A stretch of DNA of 64,000 nucleotides from Amycolatopsis sp. 195334CR (GTDB taxonomy: Bacteria > Actinomycetota > Actinomycetes > Mycobacteriales > Pseudonocardiaceae). The position numbers were made by a program, and so were the translations under genes. The stretch is taken from positions 124,001-188,000 of the forward strand of contig NZ_JAFJMJ010000003.1 in assembly GCF_017309385.1 (NCBI RefSeq), given 5' to 3'. Positions 37,765 to 45,772 of the stretch are shown piece by piece. Numbering within the stretch: the stretch's first letter is position 1; every line of letters starts with the position of its first letter. Below the pieces are notes generated by a model. It did not search any database. It saw only the letters and a list, made by a program, of their open reading frames with translations, and had not been told where the DNA came from.

Positions 37765-38469
37765 ATGACGCCGCCCGCCCGTACCTCACCCGCCGACGCC
37801 GTCGCGGGCTTCGCCGCGCTGGCCACCGGCGTGGTGCTGGTCGCCCTGCTGCACGTGCTGCCCGGTACCGCGGACATCAGCCCGGTCCGCCGCACCATCA
37901 GCCAGTACGCGCTCACCGACAGCCGGTGGATCTTCGACCTCGGCCTGGTGCTGGTGGCGATCGGCTCGGCGCTGCTGTTCTACGCGCTGATCCGGCGGGG
38001 CCTGATCGAGCGGTTCTCCGCGGCGAGCGTGTTCGGCGCGCTGTGGACGGCGAGCCTGGTGCTGATCGTGGCGTTCCCCAAGACGAACTGGGCGATCGGC
38101 CCGAGCATCGGCGGCACGATCCACCGCTACGCCAGCGTGGTCGCCTTCGTCGCGCTGCCGCTGGCGGTGATCTTCGGTGCCCGCGCGGTCTTCCGCGACT
38201 CCCCCGTCGCCCGCCGGCTCGCGGTGTTCTTCGGCATCACCTCGCTGATGTGGTTCGGGCTGATCCTGCTCGGTGTGGTGAACATGCTGGCCGGCGGCGA
38301 GGCCTGGTGGACCTTCGTGCCGCTGGGCCTGGTGGAACGGCTGATGGCGCTGAACGAGATGTTCGCCATCGCCGCGCTCGGCTTCGGCGCGCTGCGGGCG
38401 CGGCAGCCGGTCACCGAGCGCATGACGCAGGTCACACCCGAGGGCGAACCCGCGGTAGTAACTTCCTAA
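37765..38469 (+). CDS. DUF998 family membrane protein
   Basis: A 234-aa integral membrane protein with six predicted helices, the first at about 9-31 (AVAGFAALATGVVLVALLHV). SPVRRTISQYALTDSRWIFD (about 40-59) is the DUF998 signature between helices 1 and 2. The C-terminal tail (PVTERMTQVTPEGEPAVVTS) is cytosolic. The function of the family is unknown. AGGAG precedes the ATG. It is divergent from the GntR gene and upstream of the acyl-CoA operon; a palindromic operator starts within its last codons, so it is probably transcribed separately from that operon. Confidence 0.82.
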   Translation: MTPPARTSPADAVAGFAALATGVVLVALLHVLPGTADISPVRRTISQYALTDSRWIFDLGLVLVAIGSALLFYALIRRGLIERFSAASVFGALWTASLVLIVAFPKTNWAIGPSIGGTIHRYASVVAFVALPLAVIFGARAVFRDSPVARRLAVFFGITSLMWFGLILLGVVNMLAGGEAWWTFVPLGLVERLMALNEMFAIAALGFGALRARQPVTERMTQVTPEGEPAVVTS

Positions 38470-38481
38470 GCGCTTGCTTAG
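38466..38481. promoter_or_regulatory. TetR-type operator CTAAGC-GCTT-GCTTAG
   Basis: Perfect 6-4-6 palindrome 64 bp upstream of the FabG-type gene, overlapping the DUF998 stop. The same arms recur at 45731-45746 (perfect) and 52059-52074 (one mismatch), each near a fatty-acid-type catabolic gene. Confidence 0.65.
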
Positions 38482-38544
38482 CGCGGCGGCCGGGCGCATG
38501 CTCGAAGCCGTCGCGCTTTCGTACTCGCTCGTAGGAGGAAACCA

Positions 38545-39306
38545 GTGACCCAGTCCCCTTCCCGTGTCGCGATCGTCACCGGCGCCGGTCGTGGTATCGG
38601 CGCGGCGGTCGCCGCCCGGCTGGCCGCGGACGGATTCGCCGTCGGGCTGCTGGACCTGGACGCCGACGCCGTCGCGAAGGGCGCCGAGACGCTGACCGCG
38701 GCCGGTGGCCGCGCGGTCGGGGTGAGCCTCGACGTCAGCGACGCCGAGCAGGCCGAGCGCGCGGTCGAGCGGGTGGCCGCCGAACTCGGCCCGCCGACCG
38801 TGCTGGTCAACAACGCCGGCATCACCAGGGACAACCTGCTGTTCAAGATGACTGACCAGGACTGGGACTCGGTCATCGGGGTGCACCTGCGCGGCTCGTT
38901 CCTGATGACCCGCGCGGCCCAGAAGCACATGACCGAGCAGGGCTGGGGCCGGATCGTGAACCTGTCGAGCACCTCGGCGCTGGGCAACCGCGGCCAGGTC
39001 AACTACTCCGCGGCCAAGGCCGGCCTGCAGGGCTTCACCAAGACGCTGGCGATCGAGCTGGGCAAGTTCGGCGTCACCGCGAACGCGATCGCGCCGGGCT
39101 TCATCGCCACCGACATGACCGCGGCCACCGCCGAGCGGGTGGGCATGTCCTTCGAGGACTTCAAGAAGGCCGCCGCCGAGCAGATCCCGGTGCGCCGGGT
39201 CGGTGAGCCCGCCGACATCGCCAACCTGGTCGCGTTCCTGGTCGGTGACGGCGCCGGGTTCATCTCCGGCCAGGTCATCTACGTCGCCGGCGGACCGAAG
39301 GACTGA
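38545..39306 (+). CDS. FabG-type 3-oxoacyl-ACP/CoA reductase (SDR)
   Basis: A 253-aa classical SDR. TGAGRGIG (residues 11-18) binds NAD(P), NNAG lies near 91-94, and NLSSTSALGNRGQVNYSAAK holds the Ser-Tyr-Lys triad. The sequence is closest to FabG/PhaB-type reductases that interconvert 3-oxo- and 3-hydroxyacyl thioesters. GTG start with AGGAGG six bases upstream. It is followed five bases later by a MaoC hydratase gene, so the pair can reduce or oxidise and (de)hydrate an acyl-CoA. A TetR-type palindrome upstream links it to two other loci in the window. Confidence 0.87.
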   Translation: MTQSPSRVAIVTGAGRGIGAAVAARLAADGFAVGLLDLDADAVAKGAETLTAAGGRAVGVSLDVSDAEQAERAVERVAAELGPPTVLVNNAGITRDNLLFKMTDQDWDSVIGVHLRGSFLMTRAAQKHMTEQGWGRIVNLSSTSALGNRGQVNYSAAKAGLQGFTKTLAIELGKFGVTANAIAPGFIATDMTAATAERVGMSFEDFKKAAAEQIPVRRVGEPADIANLVAFLVGDGAGFISGQVIYVAGGPKD

Positions 39307-39311
39307 GGCCG

Positions 39312-39764
39312 ATGCGCACCTTCCCCGACGTCGACGCCTTCGAAGCGGCCATCGGCGAGCACCTCGGCCACAGCGACTGGACCACCATCACCCAGGAGCA
39401 GGTCCAGCAGTTCGCCGACGCCACCGGCGACCACCAGTGGATCCACCTGGACGCCGAACGGGCCGCGGCCGGGCCGTTCGGCGGCACCATCGCGCACGGT
39501 TACCTGACGCTGTCGCTGATCCCGAAGTTCGGGCAGGGCATCTACCGGGTCGAGAACCTGTCCATGGGCATCAACTACGGCCTGAACAAGGTGCGGTTCC
39601 CGCAGCCGGTCCGGGTCGGCGCCAAGGTGCGCGCCGGCGCGGAACTGGTCGAGGTGACCGACGTGCCCGGCGGCAAGCAGGCCGTGGTGCGGTGGACCAT
39701 CGAGATCGACGGCGAGGCGAAACCCGCCTGCGTGGCCGAGACCGTGGCCAGGCTGATCCGCTGA
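39312..39764 (+). CDS. MaoC-like (R)-specific enoyl-CoA hydratase
   Basis: A 150-aa single hot-dog MaoC hydratase. The hydratase-2 motif is at about residues 37-55: ADATGDHQWIHLDAERAAAG, giving the catalytic Asp and His, with GGTIAHGYLTLSLIP next. It adds water across a trans-2-enoyl-CoA to give the (R)-3-hydroxyacyl-CoA. It is the second gene of the FabG-MaoC pair and close to Rv0130-type hydratases. An 86-bp gap with its own palindrome separates it from the APH-like gene. Confidence 0.9.
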   Translation: MRTFPDVDAFEAAIGEHLGHSDWTTITQEQVQQFADATGDHQWIHLDAERAAAGPFGGTIAHGYLTLSLIPKFGQGIYRVENLSMGINYGLNKVRFPQPVRVGAKVRAGAELVEVTDVPGGKQAVVRWTIEIDGEAKPACVAETVARLIR

Positions 39765-39796
39765 GCACACGGCGGCGGCCCCACCCGGCTGTACCC

Positions 39797-39816
39797 CATA
39801 CCGACTAGTCGGTATG
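39797..39816. promoter_or_regulatory. 20-bp palindromic operator CATACCGACTAGTCGGTATG
   Basis: Perfect 20-bp palindrome 34 bp upstream of the APH-like gene, overlapping a TATGCT -10 element (39813-39818). Its ACCGAC-TAG-GTCGGT form is typical of TetR-family operators and differs from the CTAAGC-type sites, so a second regulator is implied for the dehydrogenase operon. Confidence 0.7.
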
Positions 39817-39850
39817 CTATCCGGACCGGACCGAGGCGACAGGAGAGCAG

Positions 39851-40879
39851 ATGGCCACCCGCGAAGACCTGCCCGGACTCGATCTCGAGCGCCTGCGCGC
39901 GCACGTGGACGAGGTGCGGCCCGGACTGCTGTCGGGCCCGTTGCACGGCACCGTGGTCGAGGGCGGCCGGTCCAACCTCACCTACGTGGTCGGTGACGGC
40001 ACCGGGCAGTGGGTGGTCCGCCGCCCGCCGCTGGGGCACGTGCTGCCCACCGCGCACGACATGGCGCGCGAGCACCGGGTGATCACCGCGCTGCACCCGA
40101 CCCCGGTGCCGGTGCCGGAAACCCTGTTGCTGTGCCAGGACACCGAGGTGCTCGGCGCGCCGTTCTACCTGATGGAGTTCGTCGCGGGCACGCCGTACCG
40201 CTCCCGCGAGGAGATGGTCGGACTCGGTGAGCGGCGCACCCGCGACATCGCGCTCGCGCTGGTGGACACCCTGGTCGAGTTGCACGCGGTGGACCCGGCT
40301 TCGGTGGGGCTGGGCGATTTCGGCCGCCCGGACGGCTTCCTGGAGCGGCAGCTGCGGCGGTGGAAGAAGCAGCTGGATGGTTCGCGCAGCCGGGAGGTCC
40401 CCGGGATCGACCGGCTGCACGACCGGCTGGCCGCCGCGGTGCCGGTTTCGCCGTCCCCGACGGTGATCCACGGCGACTACCGGCTGGACAACGTGCTCGT
40501 CGGGAGCGACGACCGGATCAACGCGGTGCTGGACTGGGAGATGTCCACCCTCGGCGACCCGCTCACCGACGTCGCGCTGCTGCTGGCCTACGCCGAACGG
40601 GACGCGGTGAACCTCGGTTTTGTCTCCAGCGCCACCTCGGCGCCCGGGTACCCGACCTCGGACGAGGTGGTCTCCCGCTACGCCGAGCGCTCCGGCCGGG
40701 ACGTGGCGAAGCTGAACTGGTACGTCGGCTTCGCCTTCTTCAAGCTCGCGGTGATCCTCGAAGGCATCTACTTCCGCTTCACCCAGGGGAAAACGGTCGG
40801 CGAGGGGTTCGAGAAGGTCGGGGCCGGGGTGGCTCCGCTGGTCGCACACGGCAACGAGATTCTCAAAGAGGAGAAGTGA
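39851..40879 (+). CDS. Phosphotransferase family protein (ACAD10/FadE36-like APH fold)
   Basis: A 342-aa aminoglycoside-phosphotransferase-fold protein. WVVRRPPLGHVLPTAHDMAR is the nucleotide-binding region. VIHGDYRLDNVLV (about 206-218) holds the catalytic-loop Asp/Asn and AVLDWEMSTLGDPLTDVALL the metal-binding Asp. These proteins, related to the N-terminal part of human ACAD10/11 and M. tuberculosis FadE36, phosphorylate 4-hydroxyacyl-CoAs in the eukaryotic case and are almost always next to acyl-CoA dehydrogenases. Here three follow directly. It is not an antibiotic kinase by context. Confidence 0.87.
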   Translation: MATREDLPGLDLERLRAHVDEVRPGLLSGPLHGTVVEGGRSNLTYVVGDGTGQWVVRRPPLGHVLPTAHDMAREHRVITALHPTPVPVPETLLLCQDTEVLGAPFYLMEFVAGTPYRSREEMVGLGERRTRDIALALVDTLVELHAVDPASVGLGDFGRPDGFLERQLRRWKKQLDGSRSREVPGIDRLHDRLAAAVPVSPSPTVIHGDYRLDNVLVGSDDRINAVLDWEMSTLGDPLTDVALLLAYAERDAVNLGFVSSATSAPGYPTSDEVVSRYAERSGRDVAKLNWYVGFAFFKLAVILEGIYFRFTQGKTVGEGFEKVGAGVAPLVAHGNEILKEEK

Positions 40880-40881
40880 CG

Positions 40882-42105
40882 ATGGAATTCGCCTACGACG
40901 CGAAGACCGAGGAACTCCGCGAGCGGCTGCTGTCCTTCATGGACGAGCACGTCTACCCGGCCGAGGCGGTGTTCGAGGAGCAGCTCGAGGAACGCGACAG
41001 CGAGTGGACCAGCGTGCCGGTCGTCGAGGAGCTCAAGGCCGAGGCGCGCCGGCGCGGGCTGTGGAACTTCTTCCTGCCCGGCGAGCACGGCGGTGGCCTG
41101 ACCAACCTCCAGTACGCGCCGCTGGCCGAGATCACCGGGCACAGCCCGCGCCTGGCACCCGCCGCGCTGAACTGCGCCGCGCCGGACACCGGGAACATGG
41201 AGGTGCTGGCCATGTTCGGCACCGAGCAGCAGCGCAAGCAGTGGCTGCAGCCGTTGCTGGACGGGGAGATCCGCTCGGCGTTCGCGATGACCGAGCCGGA
41301 CGTGGCCTCCTCCGACGCGCGCAACATCTCCACCCGGATCGAGCGCGACGGCGACGAGTACGTGCTCAACGGCCGCAAGTGGTTCATCTCCGGCGCGATG
41401 AACCCGAACTGCCAGATCTTCATCGTGATGGGCAAAACCGATCCGGACGCGCCCGCGCACCGGCAGCAGAGCATGATCCTGGTCCCCCGCGACACCCCCG
41501 GCATGACGGTCAAGCGCGGGATGAAGGTGTTCGGCTACAGCGACGGCGACCACGGCGGGCACGCCGAGGTCGTGTTCGAGAACTGCCGGGTGCCCGCGGA
41601 GAACCTGCTCACCGAGGAGGGCAGCGGGTTCGCCATCGCCCAGGCGCGGCTCGGCCCCGGCCGGATCCACCACTGCATGCGGTTGATCGGCATGGCCGAG
41701 CGGGCGCTGAAGCTCATGTGCGAGCGAACGCTGTCGCGGTCCGCCTTCGGCAAGCCGATCGCCGAGCAGGGCGTGGTGCAGGACTGGATCGCCGAGTCGC
41801 GGGTGCGCATCGAGCAGCTGCGGCTGCTGGTGCTCAAAACCGCATGGCTGATGGACACCGTGGGCAACCAGGGCGCGCACACCGAGATCCAGTCGATCAA
41901 GATCGCCACCCCGGCCTCGGTGGAGTGGATCATCGACAAGGCCATCCAGGCCCACGGCGCGGGCGGGGTCAGCCAGGACTTCCCGCTGGCCGAGCTGTGG
42001 ATGTCCGCGCGCATGCTGCGACTGGCCGACGGCCCCGACGAGGTGCACAAGCGCTCGCTGGCGCACCGCGAACTCAAGCAGTACCGGACGGAGCGTGCGA
42101 AATGA
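40882..42105 (+). CDS. Acyl-CoA dehydrogenase 1
   Basis: A 407-aa flavoprotein. AFAMTEPDVASSDARNISTR (about 133-152) and WFISGAMNPNCQIFIVMGKT are the FAD- and substrate-binding segments. RSAFGKPIAEQGVVQDWIAE and IQAHGAGGVSQDFPLAELW the C-terminal motifs. Its large size, and the pairing with the APH-like gene, match the ACAD10/11-type dehydrogenases that process 4-hydroxy or branched acyl-CoAs. It begins two bases after the APH stop and overlaps the next dehydrogenase by ATGA, so the four genes form one operon. Confidence 0.9.
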   Translation: MEFAYDAKTEELRERLLSFMDEHVYPAEAVFEEQLEERDSEWTSVPVVEELKAEARRRGLWNFFLPGEHGGGLTNLQYAPLAEITGHSPRLAPAALNCAAPDTGNMEVLAMFGTEQQRKQWLQPLLDGEIRSAFAMTEPDVASSDARNISTRIERDGDEYVLNGRKWFISGAMNPNCQIFIVMGKTDPDAPAHRQQSMILVPRDTPGMTVKRGMKVFGYSDGDHGGHAEVVFENCRVPAENLLTEEGSGFAIAQARLGPGRIHHCMRLIGMAERALKLMCERTLSRSAFGKPIAEQGVVQDWIAESRVRIEQLRLLVLKTAWLMDTVGNQGAHTEIQSIKIATPASVEWIIDKAIQAHGAGGVSQDFPLAELWMSARMLRLADGPDEVHKRSLAHRELKQYRTERAK

Positions 42106-43280
42106 CGGTCACCGCCGACGAACTGCGTGAGCGGACGAAGAAGCTGCTCGCCGAGCACGGTTTCGCCGACCGGCTCGCCTTCCTGCGGGCCCGGTTCGAC
42201 GCCGGGCTGGCCTGGGTGCACTTCCCCGAAGGCCTCGGCGGGCTGGACGCGCCGCGGGCGCTCCAGTCCGTTGTGGACGCCGAACTGGCGGCCGCGGGCG
42301 CCCCGGACAACGACCCCCGGCGCATCGGCATCGGCCTCGGCATGGCCGCGCCGACCATCCTGCGCTTCGGCACCGCCGAGCAGCACCAGCGCTACCTTCG
42401 TCCACTGTGGACCGGCGAGGAGGTGTGGTGCCAGCTGTTCTCCGAACCGGGCGCGGGTTCGGACCTGGCGGCGCTGGGCACTCGCGCGGTGCGAGACGGG
42501 GACGACTGGGTGGTGACCGGGCAGAAGGTGTGGACCTCCAGCGCGCACACCGCGCGGTTCGCCATCCTGGTCACCCGCAGCAATCCGGACGTGCCCAAGC
42601 ACCAGGGCATGACCTACTTCATCTGCGACATGCACGCGCCCGGCGTGGAGGTCCGGCCGCTGCGCCAGATCACCGGCGAGGCGGAGTTCAACGAGGTTTT
42701 CCTGACCGGGGTGCGCATCCCGGACGCGAACCGGCTCGGTGAGGTCGGCGATGGCTGGCGCGTCGCGCAGACCACGCTGATGAACGAGCGGGTGGCCATC
42801 GGCGGGCACGCGCTCCCGCGCGAGGGCGGCATGATCGGCATCGTGGCGAAGTTGTGGCGGGACCGGCCGGAGCTGCGCACGCCGGAACTGCACGACCGGC
42901 TGCTCCGGCTGTGGGTGCGTGCCGAGGGCGTGCGGCTGGCCGGGACGCGGCTGCGCCAGCAGCTGGCGGCGGGCTCCCCCGGTCCGGAGGGCTCGGGCAT
43001 GAAGCTCGCCTTCTCCAGCCTGAACCAGGAGATTTCCGGGCTGGAGCTGGAACTGCTCGGCGAAGCGGGACTGCACTACGACGACTGGACCATGCGCCGT
43101 CCGGACAAAGTGGACTTCACCGGCCGTGAGGCGGGGTACCGCTACCTGCGCGCCAAGGGGAACTCGATCGAGGGCGGCACCTCGGAGATCCTGCGCAACA
43201 TCATCTCGGAGCGGGTGCTCGGGCTGCCGTCCGAGCCGCGCGTGGACAAGGACGTCGCCTGGAAGGACCTGCCCCGATGA
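42102..43280 (+). CDS. Acyl-CoA dehydrogenase 2 (FadE26/ChsE4-like subunit)
   Basis: A 392-aa protein with QLFSEPGAGSDLAALGTRAV and GQKVWTSSAHTARFAILVTR (FAD/substrate loops), and an intact end GNSIEGGTSEILRNIISERV. That C-terminal G-G-T-x-E-I-x-R-N is typical of the catalytic chain in actinobacterial two-gene dehydrogenases. Its stop overlaps the start of the next, shorter dehydrogenase, as in the alpha2beta2 FadE26-FadE27 (ChsE4-ChsE5) enzymes of sterol side-chain degradation. The actual substrate is unknown. Confidence 0.88.
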   Translation: MTVTADELRERTKKLLAEHGFADRLAFLRARFDAGLAWVHFPEGLGGLDAPRALQSVVDAELAAAGAPDNDPRRIGIGLGMAAPTILRFGTAEQHQRYLRPLWTGEEVWCQLFSEPGAGSDLAALGTRAVRDGDDWVVTGQKVWTSSAHTARFAILVTRSNPDVPKHQGMTYFICDMHAPGVEVRPLRQITGEAEFNEVFLTGVRIPDANRLGEVGDGWRVAQTTLMNERVAIGGHALPREGGMIGIVAKLWRDRPELRTPELHDRLLRLWVRAEGVRLAGTRLRQQLAAGSPGPEGSGMKLAFSSLNQEISGLELELLGEAGLHYDDWTMRRPDKVDFTGREAGYRYLRAKGNSIEGGTSEILRNIISERVLGLPSEPRVDKDVAWKDLPR

Positions 43281-44359
43281 CCGCGGACCTGTTGTACTCC
43301 GACGTCGAGGACGATCTGCGGGCCAGTGTGCGGTCGCTGCTCACCGACCACTGCGAGCCCGCCGCGTTGCTGAAGCGGGCCGAAAGCGCCGAACCGTACG
43401 ACCTGAAGCTGTGGCGCGCGCTGGCCGGGGATCTCGGGGCCGCCGGGCTCCAGGTTCCCGAGGACCGCGGCGGGCACGGCGCGTCGGCGCGGGAAGTCGC
43501 GCTGGTGCTGGAAGAACTGGGCCGCAGTGTGGCGCCGGTGCCGTTCCTCGGCAGCGCGGTGCTGGCCACCAACGCGCTGCTCGCCAGCGGCACCGACCAC
43601 GAACTGCTGGGCAAGCTCGCCTCGGGCGCCGCGACCGCCGTGCTGGCCGTGCCGCTGTCCAGTGGTCCCGGCGGGTTCGAGTCCACTGTGGAGGTTGCGG
43701 ACGGGGTGCTGACCGGCCGCGTGGGCACGGTCGCCGACGCTTCGGTGGCGGACTACCTGGTGGTGCCCGCCGGTGACGGGCTCTACGTGGTGGAGTCCGG
43801 GTTCACCGTGACGGAGCTGGTTTCGCTGGACCTGACCCGGCGCGTGGCGGACGTGACGCTGTCCGGTGCCCAGGGCACGCCGATCGCCACCGACGCGGCG
43901 GCGGCCGAAGCGCTGACCGCGGCGCTGACCGCCGGGGCCGCGCTGCTGGCCTCGGAACAGCTGGGGCTGGCGGAGTGGTGCCTCGAGGAAACGGTGCGGT
44001 ACCTGAAGGGGCGCTACCAGTTCGGCAGGCCGGTCGGCTCGTTCCAGGCGCTGAAGCACCGGCTGGCGGACGTGTGGCTGGACCTGGTCTCGGCCCGCGC
44101 CGCGGCGCGGTACGCGGCCGACTGCCTGGCACGCGGGGACGAGGACCTGCCGGTGGCCGCGGCGGTGGCGCAGGCGCTGTGCTCGGAGGTCGCGGTGCAC
44201 GCGGCGGAGGAGTGCGTCCAGTTGCACGCGGGGATCGGGATGACCTGGGAGCACCCGGCGCACCTGTACCTGAAGCGGGCGAAGGCGAACCAGCTCGCCC
44301 TGGGCACCGCCGGGCGGCACCGGGCCGCGCTCGCCACCCTGCTGGAGCTCCCCGCCTGA
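43277..44359 (+). CDS. Acyl-CoA dehydrogenase 3 (FadE27/ChsE5-like subunit)
   Basis: A 360-aa short acyl-CoA dehydrogenase. LYSDVEDDLRASVRSLLTDH opens the helical N-domain. The middle beta domain is reduced (VEVADGVLTGRVGTVADASV), and the C-terminal part has RYQFGRPVGSFQALKHRLAD and AAEECVQLHAGIGMTWEHPA. The typical GGTSE region is missing, which suits the partner chain of a heterotetrameric dehydrogenase. It overlaps the upstream gene by four bases (ATGA). Last gene of the operon that starts at the APH-like gene. Confidence 0.87.
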   Translation: MTADLLYSDVEDDLRASVRSLLTDHCEPAALLKRAESAEPYDLKLWRALAGDLGAAGLQVPEDRGGHGASAREVALVLEELGRSVAPVPFLGSAVLATNALLASGTDHELLGKLASGAATAVLAVPLSSGPGGFESTVEVADGVLTGRVGTVADASVADYLVVPAGDGLYVVESGFTVTELVSLDLTRRVADVTLSGAQGTPIATDAAAAEALTAALTAGAALLASEQLGLAEWCLEETVRYLKGRYQFGRPVGSFQALKHRLADVWLDLVSARAAARYAADCLARGDEDLPVAAAVAQALCSEVAVHAAEECVQLHAGIGMTWEHPAHLYLKRAKANQLALGTAGRHRAALATLLELPA

Positions 44360-44453
44360 GACCGAGCAACCGGGTGGAGCCCGGCTGGCGGTGGGTTTTG
44401 TCGGTGGCGGGTGGTACTGGTGAGGCAGGTGATTCGCCGATCCGGAGGAAGCC

Positions 44454-44840
44454 ATGAAACTGCTCGTCGCGACCTCGGTGACCCAGGGCAGCCGCGGGAA
44501 CGACTTCAGCTACTGCACCGACGGGGAACTGGTCTGGATCGGCCTGGTCTGCAGCGAGGACCAGGCCGACCCGGACGGCGGGTGCGGGTGCGGCCGCGCC
44601 TTCTCCGGGATGAACTCCCACCGGGCGGGCACCACCGCGATGGTGGTGGAACGCCCGGGCTTCACCGAGGCCGACTACACCGAGGCCATCCGCTCCAGCC
44701 TCGACCAGCAGGGCTTCCCGCCCGACATCGCCGGTGAACTGGCCGCCAGCCTGCTCCGGCTGGCCGCCCACTACCCGCCGGGAACCGTCGTCGAACGCCG
44801 CCTCGACGACATCTTCCCGCGCGCCGTCGTGCCGTATTGA
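44454..44840 (+). CDS. DUF7715-type small protein
   Basis: A 128-aa protein, ATG start with GGAGG. MKLLVATSVTQGSRGNDFSY, then ADPDGGCGCGRAFSGMNSHR with a CGCG cluster, is characteristic of a small actinobacterial family of unknown function (I believe DUF7715). The Cys-x-Cys and Asn-Ser-His-Arg segment may be a metal or nucleotide site, but this is speculative. The C-terminal half is mostly helical (TEADYTEAIRSSLDQQGFPP). It is encoded alone, convergent with the TetR gene that ends nine bases downstream. Confidence 0.6.
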   Translation: MKLLVATSVTQGSRGNDFSYCTDGELVWIGLVCSEDQADPDGGCGCGRAFSGMNSHRAGTTAMVVERPGFTEADYTEAIRSSLDQQGFPPDIAGELAASLLRLAAHYPPGTVVERRLDDIFPRAVVPY

Positions 44841-44848
44841 AGAGATCT

Positions 44849-45478
44849 CTAGAGGGGGCGCAGCGCGGAGAGCAACAGGTCCGCGTAGTGGTCGCCGACC
44901 TGCTGGGCGGACATCGAGCCGCTGCGCCGGTACCACGAGCCGAGGTGGTGCACCCCGCCGAAGAAGAAGTCCAGCACCAGATCAGCGGGCTTGTCGGCGC
45001 GGAACTCGCCGCTGGACTGCCCTTCCTCGATCAGCGAGCGGAACCGCTCGTGGTACTTGCGGCGCTCGGCGCGCACCGACTTCTGCTTCTCCGGGCTCAG
45101 GTGGTGCATCGACTGCATGAAGATGGTGGCGTCGTCGAGGTTGGCGATCGTGCTGACCACGACGTCCGACGCGGCGGCGCTGAGCCGCTCGGCCAGCGGC
45201 GCGTCGCCGGCCATCAGGCGCTCCAGCTGTTCGGTCTGCTCGCGCAGCACCCGCGCGTAGATCTCGTAGAGCAGATCGTCCTTCGAACCGAAGTAGTGGT
45301 ACATCGCGCCCTTGGTGACGCCGGCCGCCTCGACGATCTCCTGCACCGAGGTGCGGTCGAAGCCCTTCTTCGCGAAAAGCTTGGTGGCCACCGAAAGCAA
45401 CCGCCGCGGCACCGACCCCGGAGCGTAACCGTTCTCCTCGACCGTGGTGCCCGGCTTGCGGGTGTTGGCTCGAGTCAT
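44849..45478 (-). CDS. TetR-family regulator
   Basis: A 209-aa regulator. Residues about 26-72 hold the TetR HTH (LLSVATKLFAKKGFDRTSVQ, VTKGAMYHYFGSKDDLLYEI). The ligand domain is helical (LVLDFFFGGVHHLGSWYRRS). It resembles actinobacterial KstR2/FadR-like repressors of lipid catabolism. The CTAAGC-N4-GCTTAG site lies about 250 bp upstream, next to the enoyl-CoA hydratase gene and an acyl-CoA-ligase remnant, so it is a candidate binder of that site; the TetR at 52133 is another. Confidence 0.88.
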   Translation of the reverse strand: MTRANTRKPGTTVEENGYAPGSVPRRLLSVATKLFAKKGFDRTSVQEIVEAAGVTKGAMYHYFGSKDDLLYEIYARVLREQTEQLERLMAGDAPLAERLSAAASDVVVSTIANLDDATIFMQSMHHLSPEKQKSVRAERRKYHERFRSLIEEGQSSGEFRADKPADLVLDFFFGGVHHLGSWYRRSGSMSAQQVGDHYADLLLSALRPL

Positions 45479-45583
45479 CGCCCGGTCCCCTTCACGTCAC
45501 CCGGCTCACCTGCGGCGAGCCGACCCTCATCGAACGCTGAGCGTACCGATGCGGTGATCACTGTACGTACACCGGGCCGCTGC

Positions 45584-45703
45584 TCATCCGCGTGCCCGCA
45601 ACTCCCGGCGCAGGATCTTGCCACTCACCGTCTCCGGTAGCTCGCCGAGCACCTCGATCGAGCGAAGGTTTTCGGCCGCGGTCAGCCGTTCGGCGCAGTT
45701 CAC
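45584..45703 (-). pseudogene. C-terminal remnant of an acyl-CoA synthetase, with its own promoter
   Basis: A 39-codon ORF, GTG start, whose second half reads LRSIEVLGELPETVSGKILR then RELRARG. That is the A10 end of FadD-type ligases, including the lysine of SGKILRR. The rest of the gene is absent. A minus-strand promoter (TTGCTT-N17-TAGCTT) sits six bases before the GTG, so the fragment may still be transcribed as a leaderless mRNA. The first dozen residues do not fit the family, suggesting a deletion that fused the promoter to the gene's tail. Confidence 0.6.
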
Positions 45704-45709
45704 CCCGCG

Positions 45710-45738
45710 AAGCTACGCCTCGACGCGGACCTAAGCAA
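45710..45738 (-). promoter_or_regulatory. SigA-type promoter reading into the ligase remnant
   Basis: Minus strand: TTGCTT (45738-45733), 17-nt spacer, TAGCTT (45715-45710). The -35 is embedded in the CTAAGC-AACC-GCTTAG palindrome, so a bound TetR would block it. Confidence 0.5.
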
Positions 45739-45746
45739 CCGCTTAG
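45731..45746. promoter_or_regulatory. TetR-type operator CTAAGC-AACC-GCTTAG
   Basis: Perfect 6-4-6 palindrome, 27 bp upstream of the enoyl-CoA hydratase start and overlapping a minus-strand -35. A TAGTCT -10-like element for the hydratase (45744-45749) also overlaps it. Confidence 0.65.
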
Positions 45747-45772
45747 TCTGTTGACGGAGAAGGAGGTCCCAG

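Noticed and set aside
39851..40879. Aminoglycoside resistance kinase
   Set aside because: The APH fold and its dehydrogenase neighbours point to acyl-CoA metabolism.
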